DNA of 64,000 nucleotides from Spirosoma validum. GTDB lineage: Bacteria; Bacteroidota; Bacteroidia; Cytophagales; Spirosomataceae. The position numbers and the translations under genes are program-made. Positions 8,837 through 18,579 of this stretch are shown in pieces. The notes beneath the pieces were generated by a model that searched no databases, was not told the DNA's origin, and saw only the letters and a program-made list of their open reading frames with translations. The stretch covers positions 62,001 to 126,000 of the forward strand of contig NZ_JACXAA010000002.1 in NCBI RefSeq assembly GCF_014699035.1. Reading direction: 5' to 3'. Within the stretch, counting starts at the first letter, position 1, and each line of letters starts with the position of its first letter.

Positions 8837-10459
8837 TTAAAAGATAAAATTCGTACTTAAAAACTCGGATTTGTGGTGGCCTACAATGTCGTTCAGGATT
8901 TCTTTGTTGGCATCGGTGTCTTTTGTTGCCACCGCCGACCGAATGGAGAAGGAACGAAGCGCATCTTCCACCGATAATGTTCCCTCTGCCGAGTCCTTTC
9001 GGCCCGTAAATGGGAACGTATCAGGACCGCGTTGGCATTGTGCATTAATGTTTACCCGACTTACTAAGTTGACTAAGGGATCGATCAGTTGCGCAATTGC
9101 ATTCGTATCGGTGCCAAAAATACTAGCCTGCATACCGTGATCGTCTGTGATGAGATAGTCAATAAATTCTTCCGTATCATCGAACGGTACAACCGGAACA
9201 ATAGGACCAAACTGCTCCTCCCGATAAAGCTTCATGCCTTCCTTAACTGGATAAACGACGGCCGGTTTAAACAGCGACTCCGCCACCTCGCCACCGCCCT
9301 CATTCATGATTTTTGCCCCATTGGCCTCGGCATCCCGAATGCAGTCGGCCAGATAATCTGGCTTAGAGGGTTCGGGTAAGGGCGTAATCTGTACGCCCGC
9401 ATCCCAGGGCATCCCAGGTTTCAGCTTACTTACCTGTGCACTAAATCGGCGTAAGAAATCGTCAGCAACAGAGCGATGCACCCAGATTATTTTAATGGCT
9501 GTGCAACGCTGGCCGTTAAACGAGAGAGAGCCCAGCAGACACTCACTCACTGCTACGTCGAGGTCGGCATCCGGTAAAATAATAGCTGCGTTTTTCGCGT
9601 CAAGACTCATGATCGACCGGAGCCGGTTGAGTTTTGGATGCTGACGCTGTAGCTGATCGGCCACACGACTGGACCCAATTAACGTCAGTACATTCACTTT
9701 TCCAGACTGCATGACTGGCGGAATGACGTCTGCCCCACGCCCATACATTGAATTAACAACACCTTTTGGAAAACTTGTGCGAAATGCTTCCAGCAGCGGA
9801 TAGTGTAGTAGCGAACCGTGTTTGGGCGTTTTAAAGAGTATGGTGTTGCCCATCAAAATAGCCGGGATGAGCGTTGTATACGTTTCGTTCAAAGGATAAT
9901 TAAACGGCCCCATTGCCAGGACAACCCCTAATGGTGACCGACGAATTTGCCCGATGATTCCTTCTTCAATCCGAAATCGCGAAGAGTTTCGATCTATTGT
10001 TTTCAGGGTATCAATCGTATCGTAGATGTATTTTATGGTTCGATCAAACTCTTTCGTCGCGTCGGCAAGGTTTTTGCCAATTTCCCACATAATCAGGTTG
10101 ACGACTAACTTCTTTCGCTCCAGCATCTTGCCCACAAACGATTCCATACACTCGATACGCGCTGCCACAGCCATTTGAGGCCACTCGCCACGACCATTGT
10201 CATAAGCTGCGACGGCTGCCTCTAGTGCTTCAAGCGCTTCGGCTGGGCCTGTTACGGGGAAACTACCCACGAGCTTTCGTTGCAACGTACCGTCGGCAGT
10301 TGGCAGGCAAACCGGTGAATATACTTCCGAAACAGGGCCATTCCACTGACGCATTTCGCCATTGAGCAGGTACTCGCGCTGATGAATGGGATCAATGCTA
10401 TAGTCAGCAGGAATTTGGTCTTCGGCTGGAAAAAGCCGGGTAAGTTGAGGATCGTTCAT
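8837..10459 (-). CDS. Aldehyde dehydrogenase, NADP-dependent glyceraldehyde-3-phosphate dehydrogenase (GapN) type
   Basis: The product is 540 residues from the ATG at 10459; the frame extends 8 codons further upstream. The NAD(P)-binding region has MGPFNYPLN (Asn 187 stabilises the oxyanion) and IGSSRVADQL. The catalytic Cys is at 319 in FNGQRCTA. The C-terminal half has the EEQFGPIVPV block. GapN enzymes irreversibly oxidise glyceraldehyde-3-phosphate to 3-phosphoglycerate, making NADPH. The family general-base Glu normally lies 34 residues before the Cys in a LELGGK motif. Here the motif reads MSLDAKN, with Ser at that position (285) and Asp 287 two residues on. A shifted acidic residue may take over the role. 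The specific substrate is therefore inferred from overall similarity. Confidence 0.82.
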   Translation of the reverse strand: MNDPQLTRLFPAEDQIPADYSIDPIHQREYLLNGEMRQWNGPVSEVYSPVCLPTADGTLQRKLVGSFPVTGPAEALEALEAAVAAYDNGRGEWPQMAVAARIECMESFVGKMLERKKLVVNLIMWEIGKNLADATKEFDRTIKYIYDTIDTLKTIDRNSSRFRIEEGIIGQIRRSPLGVVLAMGPFNYPLNETYTTLIPAILMGNTILFKTPKHGSLLHYPLLEAFRTSFPKGVVNSMYGRGADVIPPVMQSGKVNVLTLIGSSRVADQLQRQHPKLNRLRSIMSLDAKNAAIILPDADLDVAVSECLLGSLSFNGQRCTAIKIIWVHRSVADDFLRRFSAQVSKLKPGMPWDAGVQITPLPEPSKPDYLADCIRDAEANGAKIMNEGGGEVAESLFKPAVVYPVKEGMKLYREEQFGPIVPVVPFDDTEEFIDYLITDDHGMQASIFGTDTNAIAQLIDPLVNLVSRVNINAQCQRGPDTFPFTGRKDSAEGTLSVEDALRSFSIRSAVATKDTDANKEILNDIVGHHKSEFLSTNFIF

Positions 10460-11204
10460 AGCAGGAAACACAAGGTAATACAAACGGCGTCAAACGTCGG
10501 TATTTGCCCCACAAAATCCAATCCTATTGAAAACAAAATGCTTATCTACGTGACCTTTACTTATTCTTCTTCAGGATTAAACTACGTGATAACTGATTAG
10601 CTGAACTTAACCCCGAGATGTCGATTGGGAACTAGTATACTGATGCCAAGTGCGATGTATAGCTTATCTGAAAGGATTCACCATTGAACGTATACCATGC
10701 AGTAACTAGAGTAGGCTTGTTGCTAAATTCATAAGCGGGAGCAACCATGCCGCTGGGAAGGGGGCTTTCCCTTGTCCCCACTCCAAGCCAGTCGTCGTGT
10801 TGGTTGGCTTTCTGTGAGTAACCAATTCTAATAGTTAAATAAAAGAGGTTAAAGGTCAATAGAAAGCGAATATATGGTCATAAGTGTTACTAAATGAATA
10901 TGATTTTAAAGTTACATATATATAAAACTACAAAACGTGAATGCTGTGATATTATAGTGGAATTGAGCATCGTACTATTTTGAGAATATCTTCCCCGCCT
11001 TTCGTAATAGTGGTTATTGTTAATAAAAGGTGAAGTTTTTATATTAATGCAAGTAATAAGTAAAAGTATTTTGAAATATTTTAACTTATTACTTGCAAGC
11101 TACGTGACTCCTGAGTAATTTTCTATGCGATTATAAAGGGACTTTCTTCTGCGCTCTTATAATCTGCTCAAAATAGCTCTCATCCAACTTTAATTCTGTG
11201 ACTT
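10460..11204. other. Intergenic region, AT-rich, no confident gene
   Basis: About 745 bp separate the divergent aldehyde dehydrogenase and beta-helix genes. A minus-strand frame of 75 codons (10632-10859) has plausible composition, but I recognise nothing in it; it may be a relic. From about 10860 the sequence is strongly AT-rich and carries the hairpin at 11048-11097. It probably holds the promoter and a long leader for the beta-helix gene. Confidence 0.6.
11048..11097 (+). promoter_or_regulatory. Leader hairpin upstream of the first beta-helix gene
   Basis: The arms TGCAAGTAATAAGT (11048-11061) and its exact complement (11084-11097) form a 14-bp stem with a 22-base AT-rich loop. The hairpin lies about 110 bases before the start codon. 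It could be an operator or an mRNA leader structure. Confidence 0.5.
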
Positions 11205-14200
11205 GTGTACAATCTGAAAAAATTCTCCGTTCGGCGAACGGTAGTATTAGACCGTATTGCGCCTATTTTTTTGCTATTAATTAGTTGTTTTTCAGTAGGT
11301 TTTGGGCAAACAATCTATTACGTAGCAACTTCAGGCAGTGACAACAATACTGGGCGATCGATCGAGTCACCTTTTCAGACGATTGCGAAAGTAAACAGCC
11401 TGTCATTACAACCCGGCGATCAGATACTGTTCCGGCGAAACGACACATTTCGGGGTAGTTTGCAGCTACGTAACTCGGGCTCATCCGACAAGCCCATTGT
11501 CATTGATGCCTACGGATCAGGCAATAAACCTGTATTGGCGGCCTCTGTGCCCGTTAGCAATTGGACTAATATAGGTAATGGCACATGGCAAGCTAACTGC
11601 CCGTCTTGTGGTAGTCAGGTAACAGGGGTTTATCGTAATGGATCAGTCCTGCCGCTGGGTCGTTACCCGAATCTGAGCGATGCTAACAAAGGGTATTTGA
11701 CCGTTCAGTCTCACAGCGGGAAAACACAACTGACTAGTCAGCAGGGATTTTCTACCGACTGGACGGGTGGCGAAGTAGTCGTTCGGCCAGTTCAATGGAT
11801 ATTGGACCGTGCTAGTATCACCAATCAGAACGGCAATACGCTTATACTCGCCAATAACAGCACGTATGACATAACAGATGGCTGGGGATTTTTTATTCAA
11901 AATCACCCGGCTACCCTGGACCAGAGCGGTGAATGGTATTATAATCCGATTAACAAGACGATTCGCCTGTACGATAATCAGAACGACCCAAACAATCAAC
12001 TGATCACGGCAACTGCTTTCAGTGAGGGCGTGAATCTGACGAATGCGTCGTTCATTACTATCCGTAATTTGCAGATAACGCAGACATTGAACATTGGCTT
12101 GTTGGCCTCTGGCTGTTCCAACCTGACTTTATCTGGCAATGACGTAACAAATTCAGGAGTCGATGGAATCGCTATTCTGGGAACGGGAAGTAATGTACTG
12201 CTGGAGAACAATTTAATTGAAGATGCCAACAACAATGGTTTTCATATTGATGGTTACCAGAATTTTACCGCACGAGGCAATACCATCCAGCGCATTGGCG
12301 TAATTCCTGGGCGCGGAAAAAGCGGGGACGGAACCTATAGTGGACTTCATTCGTCGGCCGTCGCTAACGTGTTAATCGAAAATAACGTACTCGACCACAT
12401 CGGCTATAATGGTATGTCAATCTTTAACAACACGATTGTTCGAAATAATGTGGTGTCTAACTTCTGCCAGACCAAAAGTGACGGGAGCGGCATTTATTCC
12501 TGGAATGGAAACCACAGTAATTCTGGCGGATTGCATATAGTGTCAAACATTGTTTTTAACGGCCTTGCGGCTCTGGAAGGAATGGTTTACGGAACCTATT
12601 CAGGGGCCAACGGCATCTTTCTGGACGACTGCTCCCAAAACAGTGAAATAGTCGGTAACACTACATTTAATTCCAGGGGTAAAGGAATTCTTCTGCGGGC
12701 TACGTCGAACGTAACAGTTAGGAATAATACCAGCTTTAACAACAACGAAGAGCAGTTTCGAATGGGGTATAATGATCTATGTACCTTCCGAAATAATGTG
12801 GTTCAGGACAATATATTTTTCAGCCGTTTACCCGACCAGGGTGTAGTTGCTTATGAGTCGAACGCAAACGATCTGAATCAGTATGGTCAGTTTGATAACA
12901 ATTACTACGTTCGTCCTTTTGAAGACCAGTTTAAAATCTGGATGGTGTATAATCCAGGGTCAGGCCTGACAGGAAAGAGCGCCACTCTTACCGAGTGGCA
13001 GGCAAAGTGGGGCCAGGACCGTAATTCATTCAACAGCCCGATTACTTATAAAACAAAAACCGTCGGTCAGGTAGGGGCCAGCGTACTTAACCACTCATTT
13101 GCGGGGGATATTAACGGCTGGAATGTGTGGTCACCTTATGGCAATGGTCGGGTCGACTGGGATAACACAAATCGACTTGATGGTGGATCACTACGTCTCT
13201 CCTTTAATTCGGCCTCTAATCAGAACAATGCCTATTTGCTAGCCACTGTTAGTATTGGCACCGTCGCAAAAGGGAAAACGTATCAGCTTTTGTTCGATGG
13301 AATTGCGTCAGCGTCAGGAAAGCGAATTCAGGTATTTCCCCGCCAGTTAGTGGGCAACTATAGCGATCTGGCAGCCAGAGCGTCTTTTGTGGTCGGAAAT
13401 GGGCGACAGAGCTACGAGGCAACTTTCACCGCTACTGCTGACGAATCAAATGCTATTCTGGTCATTCAGGTCGAAGAAGATGGTCAAACGGCCTGGCTGG
13501 ATAATATCCGGCTACAGGAGGCAACTCTGACTGATGTTAATCCAGACGATTACATTAAACTGATTTATAACCCCACGTTCCAAAACAAGGTAGAGTCAAT
13601 CGACGGTGTATATCGGGATGTTAAAAACAACACGTATACCAACCAGGTAACTGTAGCTCCTTTCTCATCACTTTTATTGATGAAGGAAGTTAATACAACA
13701 CCGCCCCCCCCCCCGTCTCCTACACTTCGAGATCCGGAGAACCCATCCAATGCGGTTGCTGGGTTAGACTATAGCTATTATGAAGGAAACTGGAGTAGCT
13801 TGCCCGACTTCACAACCCTTGCCAGCGTTAAGACCGGCACCAGTTCTATCCCTACCCGCTCGGTACGTAATAAAGATTACTATTTCGCACTACGTTTCAC
13901 TGGCTACGTGAGCGTGCCAACGGATGGGGTTTATACGTTTTACATTTCCTCAGACGATGGCAGTAAACTTTTTATTGGAACTACTGAAGTGGTCAACAAC
14001 GACGGTGGGCACGCTGAACAGGAGCGGTCAGGTACTATTGGTCTAAAAGCCGGCTTACACGCCCTGACAATACCCTATTTTCAGGGAGGAGGAGACCAAG
14101 CCCTAACAGTTAGCTATAGTGGTCCAGGTCTGAACAAGCAGCCAATTCCGGCATCGAATATGTGGAGAGTGGCGTATAGCCAGGAGGAGCCTCAGACTAC

Positions 14201-15410
14201 ATTACGGGATGCTGACAATCCCGCGAATACCACTGTGGGTCTGGATTACAGCTATTATGAGGGAAATTGGAGTAGCTTGCCCGATTTTAATGCACTAAGT
14301 CCTGTCAAAACGGGTATAAGCAGCACTCCTACGCTCGCGGTACGCAACCGGGAAGACAATTTCGGGTTACGTTTTACCGGATATATAAATGTACCAACAG
14401 ATGGAGTATACAGTTTTTATACCTCTTCAGATGATGGCAGTAAACTTTTTATTGGAACTACTGAAGTGGTCAACAACGACGGTGGACACGCTGAACAGGA
14501 GCGGTCAGGTACTATTGGTCTAAAAGCCGGCGTTCATGCAATCACTATTCTGTATTATGAAGGACCAGGCGATCAGGCGCTTACTGTACGTTATGCTGGA
14601 CCTGGTTTAGGTAAACAGGTTATTCCGGCTTCAGCGTTCTGGCGATTGAATACTACTGCGTCAACCTCATTAACAGGTCATGGTCTCCGGGCTGAATACT
14701 TTAACAATACGACTCTGAATGCCCCCATCGTATTAACCCGTACAGACGCTAACGTTGATTTTGATTGGGGGTACGGCTCGCCAGCCTCTGGCACGATCAG
14801 TGTAGACAACTTCTCCATCCGTTGGACGGGTCAGGTTGAAGCTCCTGTAACCGGCTCTTACGTATTTAGTACTAATACCGATGACGGTGTGCGTCTTTGG
14901 GTCAATGGTATTCAGTTGGTAAATGACTGGAATGGTCATGCACCAACAACTAATAATGGTACATCATTAAATCTAACGGCTGGCCAGCGGTACGATATTC
15001 GTATGGAATATTTCGAAGGCGAGGGTGGTGCCGTAGCCAGGCTATTGTGGTCATATCCTGGCCAAGGTCAGCAGGTTGTTCCCAAGGAACGGTTGTATGC
15101 AGCAACGACACCCTCTGCCCGGTTAGCTTCGTTTGGTGAGAGTGATTCCGAGATCAATTTACCTATGCTGGTCTATCCCACACCTGCCCAGGTAAATCTG
15201 TGGATACGTTACCAGGCTGAAACTACAGGAGAAGCAACGATTCAGTTAATTAATACCATGGCTCAGCCTATCTTGCAGACGCAATACCCAATTGCAGCAG
15301 GCAACAACCTGATTAAACTAGATGTGGGTCAACTTAATCGGGGCCATTATATTCTAATATTGAGTCAGGGGAATAAACGGATTAGTCGTAAAGTGCTTCT
15401 CAGAGAATAG
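11205..15410 (+). CDS. Giant secreted beta-helix protein with CBM-like domain, three PA14 domains and T9SS sorting signal
   Basis: The product is 1401 residues from a GTG start. A signal peptide ends near VGFGQ (about 35). A right-handed parallel beta-helix (pectate-lyase-like fold) spans about 37-600, with motifs shared by its two paralogues here: TKSDGSGIY, GRGKSGDG, GIFLDDC and a CxxC pair at 132/135. A CBM4/9-like jelly roll follows (about 628-775), then a Pro linker coded by an 11-C run, two nearly identical PA14 domains (about 841-988 and 1000-1146), a third, divergent PA14 (about 1158-1298), and a T9SS type A sorting domain (last 80 residues, ending KVLLRE). It should be exported through the outer membrane and anchored or released. 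Polysaccharide binding, lysis or epimerisation is likely; the exact activity is unknown. Confidence 0.9.
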   Translation: MYNLKKFSVRRTVVLDRIAPIFLLLISCFSVGFGQTIYYVATSGSDNNTGRSIESPFQTIAKVNSLSLQPGDQILFRRNDTFRGSLQLRNSGSSDKPIVIDAYGSGNKPVLAASVPVSNWTNIGNGTWQANCPSCGSQVTGVYRNGSVLPLGRYPNLSDANKGYLTVQSHSGKTQLTSQQGFSTDWTGGEVVVRPVQWILDRASITNQNGNTLILANNSTYDITDGWGFFIQNHPATLDQSGEWYYNPINKTIRLYDNQNDPNNQLITATAFSEGVNLTNASFITIRNLQITQTLNIGLLASGCSNLTLSGNDVTNSGVDGIAILGTGSNVLLENNLIEDANNNGFHIDGYQNFTARGNTIQRIGVIPGRGKSGDGTYSGLHSSAVANVLIENNVLDHIGYNGMSIFNNTIVRNNVVSNFCQTKSDGSGIYSWNGNHSNSGGLHIVSNIVFNGLAALEGMVYGTYSGANGIFLDDCSQNSEIVGNTTFNSRGKGILLRATSNVTVRNNTSFNNNEEQFRMGYNDLCTFRNNVVQDNIFFSRLPDQGVVAYESNANDLNQYGQFDNNYYVRPFEDQFKIWMVYNPGSGLTGKSATLTEWQAKWGQDRNSFNSPITYKTKTVGQVGASVLNHSFAGDINGWNVWSPYGNGRVDWDNTNRLDGGSLRLSFNSASNQNNAYLLATVSIGTVAKGKTYQLLFDGIASASGKRIQVFPRQLVGNYSDLAARASFVVGNGRQSYEATFTATADESNAILVIQVEEDGQTAWLDNIRLQEATLTDVNPDDYIKLIYNPTFQNKVESIDGVYRDVKNNTYTNQVTVAPFSSLLLMKEVNTTPPPPPSPTLRDPENPSNAVAGLDYSYYEGNWSSLPDFTTLASVKTGTSSIPTRSVRNKDYYFALRFTGYVSVPTDGVYTFYISSDDGSKLFIGTTEVVNNDGGHAEQERSGTIGLKAGLHALTIPYFQGGGDQALTVSYSGPGLNKQPIPASNMWRVAYSQEEPQTTLRDADNPANTTVGLDYSYYEGNWSSLPDFNALSPVKTGISSTPTLAVRNREDNFGLRFTGYINVPTDGVYSFYTSSDDGSKLFIGTTEVVNNDGGHAEQERSGTIGLKAGVHAITILYYEGPGDQALTVRYAGPGLGKQVIPASAFWRLNTTASTSLTGHGLRAEYFNNTTLNAPIVLTRTDANVDFDWGYGSPASGTISVDNFSIRWTGQVEAPVTGSYVFSTNTDDGVRLWVNGIQLVNDWNGHAPTTNNGTSLNLTAGQRYDIRMEYFEGEGGAVARLLWSYPGQGQQVVPKERLYAATTPSARLASFGESDSEINLPMLVYPTPAQVNLWIRYQAETTGEATIQLINTMAQPILQTQYPIAAGNNLIKLDVGQLNRGHYILILSQGNKRISRKVLLRE
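13704..13714 (+). repeat. 11-C homopolymer in coding sequence
   Basis: Eleven consecutive C bases code for a poly-Pro linker between the CBM-like and PA14 parts of the first beta-helix protein. A length change of one base would shift the frame and remove the PA14 domains and the T9SS signal. The paralogous gene at 48086 has no such tract at the equivalent place. Confidence 0.9.
13956..14531 (+). repeat. Direct repeat inside tandem PA14 domains
   Basis: Bases 13956-14054 and 14433-14531 (99 bp each, 477 bp apart) differ at one position by eye, while the sequence around them has diverged more. This indicates recent duplication or gene conversion between the first two PA14 modules. Confidence 0.85.
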
Positions 15411-15444
15411 CCGCCCTATAATAAGGCGACTATTCTCTGAGAAG
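15396..15444. terminator. Bidirectional hairpin terminator between convergent beta-helix genes
   Basis: Arms 15396-15415 and 15425-15444 pair over 20 bases with one mismatch and a 9-base loop. The left arm covers the last codons of the plus-strand gene, and the right arm lies just past the stop of the minus-strand gene. Confidence 0.85.
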
Positions 15445-15452
15445 CTTGTAGT

Positions 15453-18400
15453 TTAGCGCTTTATCAGTTTTATAATACGTTGTTCACCAGTATTATACTG
15501 AATGTAAAGTAGGTAATACGTACCAGGCAATTGCTGTCCGAAACGAATAGTTTGTCCCTGGCGAATAGCGCCGAGGTTGAGTCGTTCACGGCCTAGTAAA
15601 TCAACGACTCGACTTAATGATATATCGGCTTCAGCAACAAACGTAAAGACATCCGATGATGGATTTGGATAAATCGAATTTCGTCCAGTCAGTGGGTCTG
15701 TTGCCGTTACGACCGCAGTTGTATCAGTCTGGGTACGAACACGTAGTGTAGTCAGGCCCGAATCATCTTCACCATCATTGGTGCCAGAATCGGGCGTACT
15801 GTCAGGATCGGCAAACGTTGTTGCGGTTACTTCAGCGGCTAAGCTGTATGAACCAGGTGTAGCTGTTTTGACCTGAAACACAAAAGTCGTATCCCTCTGT
15901 AGGTGTTGAACCGTGCCGGTTAATAAGCTGTCTTTGTAAGAAAGCCCATTACTGTTTACGAGCGTCAAACCAGCCGGTAGACGACAGGTCCACTGTACCT
16001 TATTTAGACCTGTAGTCTGACCAACTGACTCATTATACAAGGCTACAGAAAAGGAGGTAACCTCATTAATTTTAGGGTAGGGCTGGTCGGTCTGAAACCA
16101 AAGACGGATGTCAACGGGTGGAAAGGTATCGAGCAGTAAAATAACCGACGTAAATGGCTTTAGCGTGACTTGGCGGTTATAATAATGATTTCTGACATCC
16201 CGGTATGGTTTATCTAAGGTAACTGTCGAGTCGCTACTCGTCGGGTTATACACAAACCGGATAAAGTCATCAGGATTGTTCAGGACAATAGAGGCTTCCT
16301 GCAAGCGAATATTATCGAAGCAAACCGGTTGACTATCCTCATGGAACTGAAACGTTAACAGGGCATTGGCTTCGTCAGTGGAAGGTGTTAAGGCGAACTC
16401 GTAACTTCTTCGCGACGGACCAACTATAAATTCGTACCGACGAGTCAGGTCCTGATACGGTGCCTGTTGCTTCCGAATAAATACAGAAATTTTTCGTTCG
16501 GTAGGGGAGGTGGCATCGAATTGAAGCAGATAACTTTTTGATTTAGTTACTGCCTGGATACCCTTATACATCAACACATACGAATCCGCCTGGTGCGACA
16601 GCGTAGATACGTTCAGTTGCAAATTACCACCATCGAGTTTATAGCCTGTATTCCAGGTAACCTGCCCATTCGAATAGGGCCCCCACGCTTCCCAACCTTC
16701 TGTATTGCTGTCGAAGGAATTATGAATACGATTAACGTTGCTTACGCTTTGTATTGAATACTCCTTATAACTAATGGGACTGGGTTTCGATGTACCATCC
16801 CGACTAAATTGAGCCTGCCACTGCGGTAGATTCAGATCATTCACGATATTACCGTTATAGACCGATCGGATTATCGATACGTCGTTAAAAGGACGGGCGT
16901 AATAATTGTGCTCCATCGTACCAAACATAGCCAGGTCATTCGCACTGGATATGTACCCCGCAACGGCCTGTGTCGCATTTTTTGCAACCAGTATATTCCC
17001 TTTTATTATGTTGTTTCTGGGTAGACATGATCGGTCGTAATTGTATAGAATGAGCTGAGCTAAGCTGTTGTTAAAGCAGGTATTACGTAGCAGATTGAGA
17101 TTACTGACCGAATGAAGATAAATGCCTAAACCCTGACAATCAGCAATTGTATTGTCGACCAGGTCAACCCCGTTCACGCAGTCATCCAAAAAGATACCGT
17201 GTGCTCCACCAATGACATTATCGGATAACCCCCCGAACGTACCGATACCGTTTCGGATTATATTCGATTGAACAAGAATATTGTCCATCGGCAATTGGGC
17301 TCCATTGAAGAGATAAATTCCTCCACCGTCGCTTTTTGTCATGCAGAAATTGGTAATCAGATTCTGTCGGATGGTCGAATTATTCTGAACAGACAGGCCA
17401 ATGTAGCCAACGCTATCAATTATGTTATGTTCAATAAGCGTGTTCTGGGTGGCAGAGGATTGAAATGCCGTAAACTGGCCGTCACCGCTCTTACCCCGAC
17501 CGGGTAAAATAGCCGTATGACGAATGATGTTTTGCTGAAAGGTAACGTTCTGATACGAGCCAATAACAAAACCGTTGTTGTTGCTATTCGTTATGCTGCA
17601 ACGGTTAATCAGGATATCTTTTCCTTCACCTTGAATAATAACTCCATCTTCGCCAGAGTCAGTAAAATCCGTATCGGTTAGTGTCAGATTTGATACGTTC
17701 AGGGCATAAAGGTTCGTTGTTCTTGCCTGGGCAATGTGTAAGTTTTTAAGGATAATAAAACTTGCACCAGCAATGTCGATGACCCGGTCAACGGCGGCAG
17801 CCGTCAGAACCTGGGCATTGGGGTTAATCTGATCGGTATACAGTTGAATGGTTTTACTCGTCGGATTATAATACCATTCGCCTGACTGGTCGAGCGTAGC
17901 CGGGTGATTCTGGATGAAATACCCCCACCCCTCTGTTAATGGATAGGTAGAAGAGTTGTTGAGGATGAGGTTGTTTTCATTCTGTTGGGTAATTGTGGCG
18001 CGGTCAATGATCCAGTAAGTAGGTCGAAGCACCACCTCTGCCCCGGTCCAATCCGTTCTCAAAGGCTCCCGACTGGTTAATTGGCTGGTACCCACGTGCG
18101 CCTGCACCGTCAGGCTTCCCCGGTTAGGAGCGTCAGGATTCGGATAACGACCCAGTGGCTGAGCTAGCCCATTACGAAACACGTTTGTTACAGTTGTACC
18201 ACAGGTCGAACAGGACGCCTGCCAGCGATTATTTCCTAAGCTGGTCCAGTTACTGACTACTACTGATCCTGTGAGCAGGGGTTTGGGGCCATTACCATAG
18301 GCGTCGAATCGAATAGCTTTGCCAATACTACCGGACTTTCGGATTTGTAGCGACCCCCGAAATGTGTCGCCCCGGCGGAACAGCACAGCATCCCCAGCCT

Positions 18401-18566
18401 GCAATGAAAGCGTATTAACTTTCGCCAGATTCTGAAACGGAGTTAGTAAAGAACGGCCATCGTTCTCATCACTCCCCGTGTTGGCAACGTAGTACGTCGT
18501 CTGGGCTGAGGCTATAGACCAGGTGAGAGCCCAGATACTTAGTACTAAACCAATACGTATTCCCAT
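15453..18566 (-). CDS. Giant secreted beta-helix protein with CBM-like and DUF11-like domains and T9SS sorting signal
   Basis: The product has 1037 residues. A signal peptide ends at SIASAQ (about 22). The beta-helix (about 23-545) is paralogous to the 11205 and 48086 genes and shares TYYVANTGSD, the CxxC pair (CSTCG), GRGKSGDG, TKSDGGGIY and GIFLDDC. A CBM4/9-like domain follows (HNSFDSNTEGWEAWGPYSNG region), then a DUF11-type beta-sandwich (RLWFQTDQPYPK to the Asp-rich PDSGTNDGEDDSG end), and a C-terminal T9SS type A domain starting NSIYPNPSSD and ending KLIKR. It has no PA14 modules. It starts 13 bp after the response regulator gene on the same strand, so it is likely the last gene of a four-gene cluster. 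Exported surface or secreted polysaccharide-active protein is the best guess. Confidence 0.9.
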   Translation of the reverse strand: MGIRIGLVLSIWALTWSIASAQTTYYVANTGSDENDGRSLLTPFQNLAKVNTLSLQAGDAVLFRRGDTFRGSLQIRKSGSIGKAIRFDAYGNGPKPLLTGSVVVSNWTSLGNNRWQASCSTCGTTVTNVFRNGLAQPLGRYPNPDAPNRGSLTVQAHVGTSQLTSREPLRTDWTGAEVVLRPTYWIIDRATITQQNENNLILNNSSTYPLTEGWGYFIQNHPATLDQSGEWYYNPTSKTIQLYTDQINPNAQVLTAAAVDRVIDIAGASFIILKNLHIAQARTTNLYALNVSNLTLTDTDFTDSGEDGVIIQGEGKDILINRCSITNSNNNGFVIGSYQNVTFQQNIIRHTAILPGRGKSGDGQFTAFQSSATQNTLIEHNIIDSVGYIGLSVQNNSTIRQNLITNFCMTKSDGGGIYLFNGAQLPMDNILVQSNIIRNGIGTFGGLSDNVIGGAHGIFLDDCVNGVDLVDNTIADCQGLGIYLHSVSNLNLLRNTCFNNSLAQLILYNYDRSCLPRNNIIKGNILVAKNATQAVAGYISSANDLAMFGTMEHNYYARPFNDVSIIRSVYNGNIVNDLNLPQWQAQFSRDGTSKPSPISYKEYSIQSVSNVNRIHNSFDSNTEGWEAWGPYSNGQVTWNTGYKLDGGNLQLNVSTLSHQADSYVLMYKGIQAVTKSKSYLLQFDATSPTERKISVFIRKQQAPYQDLTRRYEFIVGPSRRSYEFALTPSTDEANALLTFQFHEDSQPVCFDNIRLQEASIVLNNPDDFIRFVYNPTSSDSTVTLDKPYRDVRNHYYNRQVTLKPFTSVILLLDTFPPVDIRLWFQTDQPYPKINEVTSFSVALYNESVGQTTGLNKVQWTCRLPAGLTLVNSNGLSYKDSLLTGTVQHLQRDTTFVFQVKTATPGSYSLAAEVTATTFADPDSTPDSGTNDGEDDSGLTTLRVRTQTDTTAVVTATDPLTGRNSIYPNPSSDVFTFVAEADISLSRVVDLLGRERLNLGAIRQGQTIRFGQQLPGTYYLLYIQYNTGEQRIIKLIKR

Positions 18567-18579
18567 TCTTTCCAGATTC

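Noticed and set aside
10632-10859. Minus-strand frame of 75 codons before the first beta-helix gene
   Set aside because: It has an ATG start and reasonable composition but no recognised motif, signal or neighbour. I mention it in the spacer entry rather than calling a gene.
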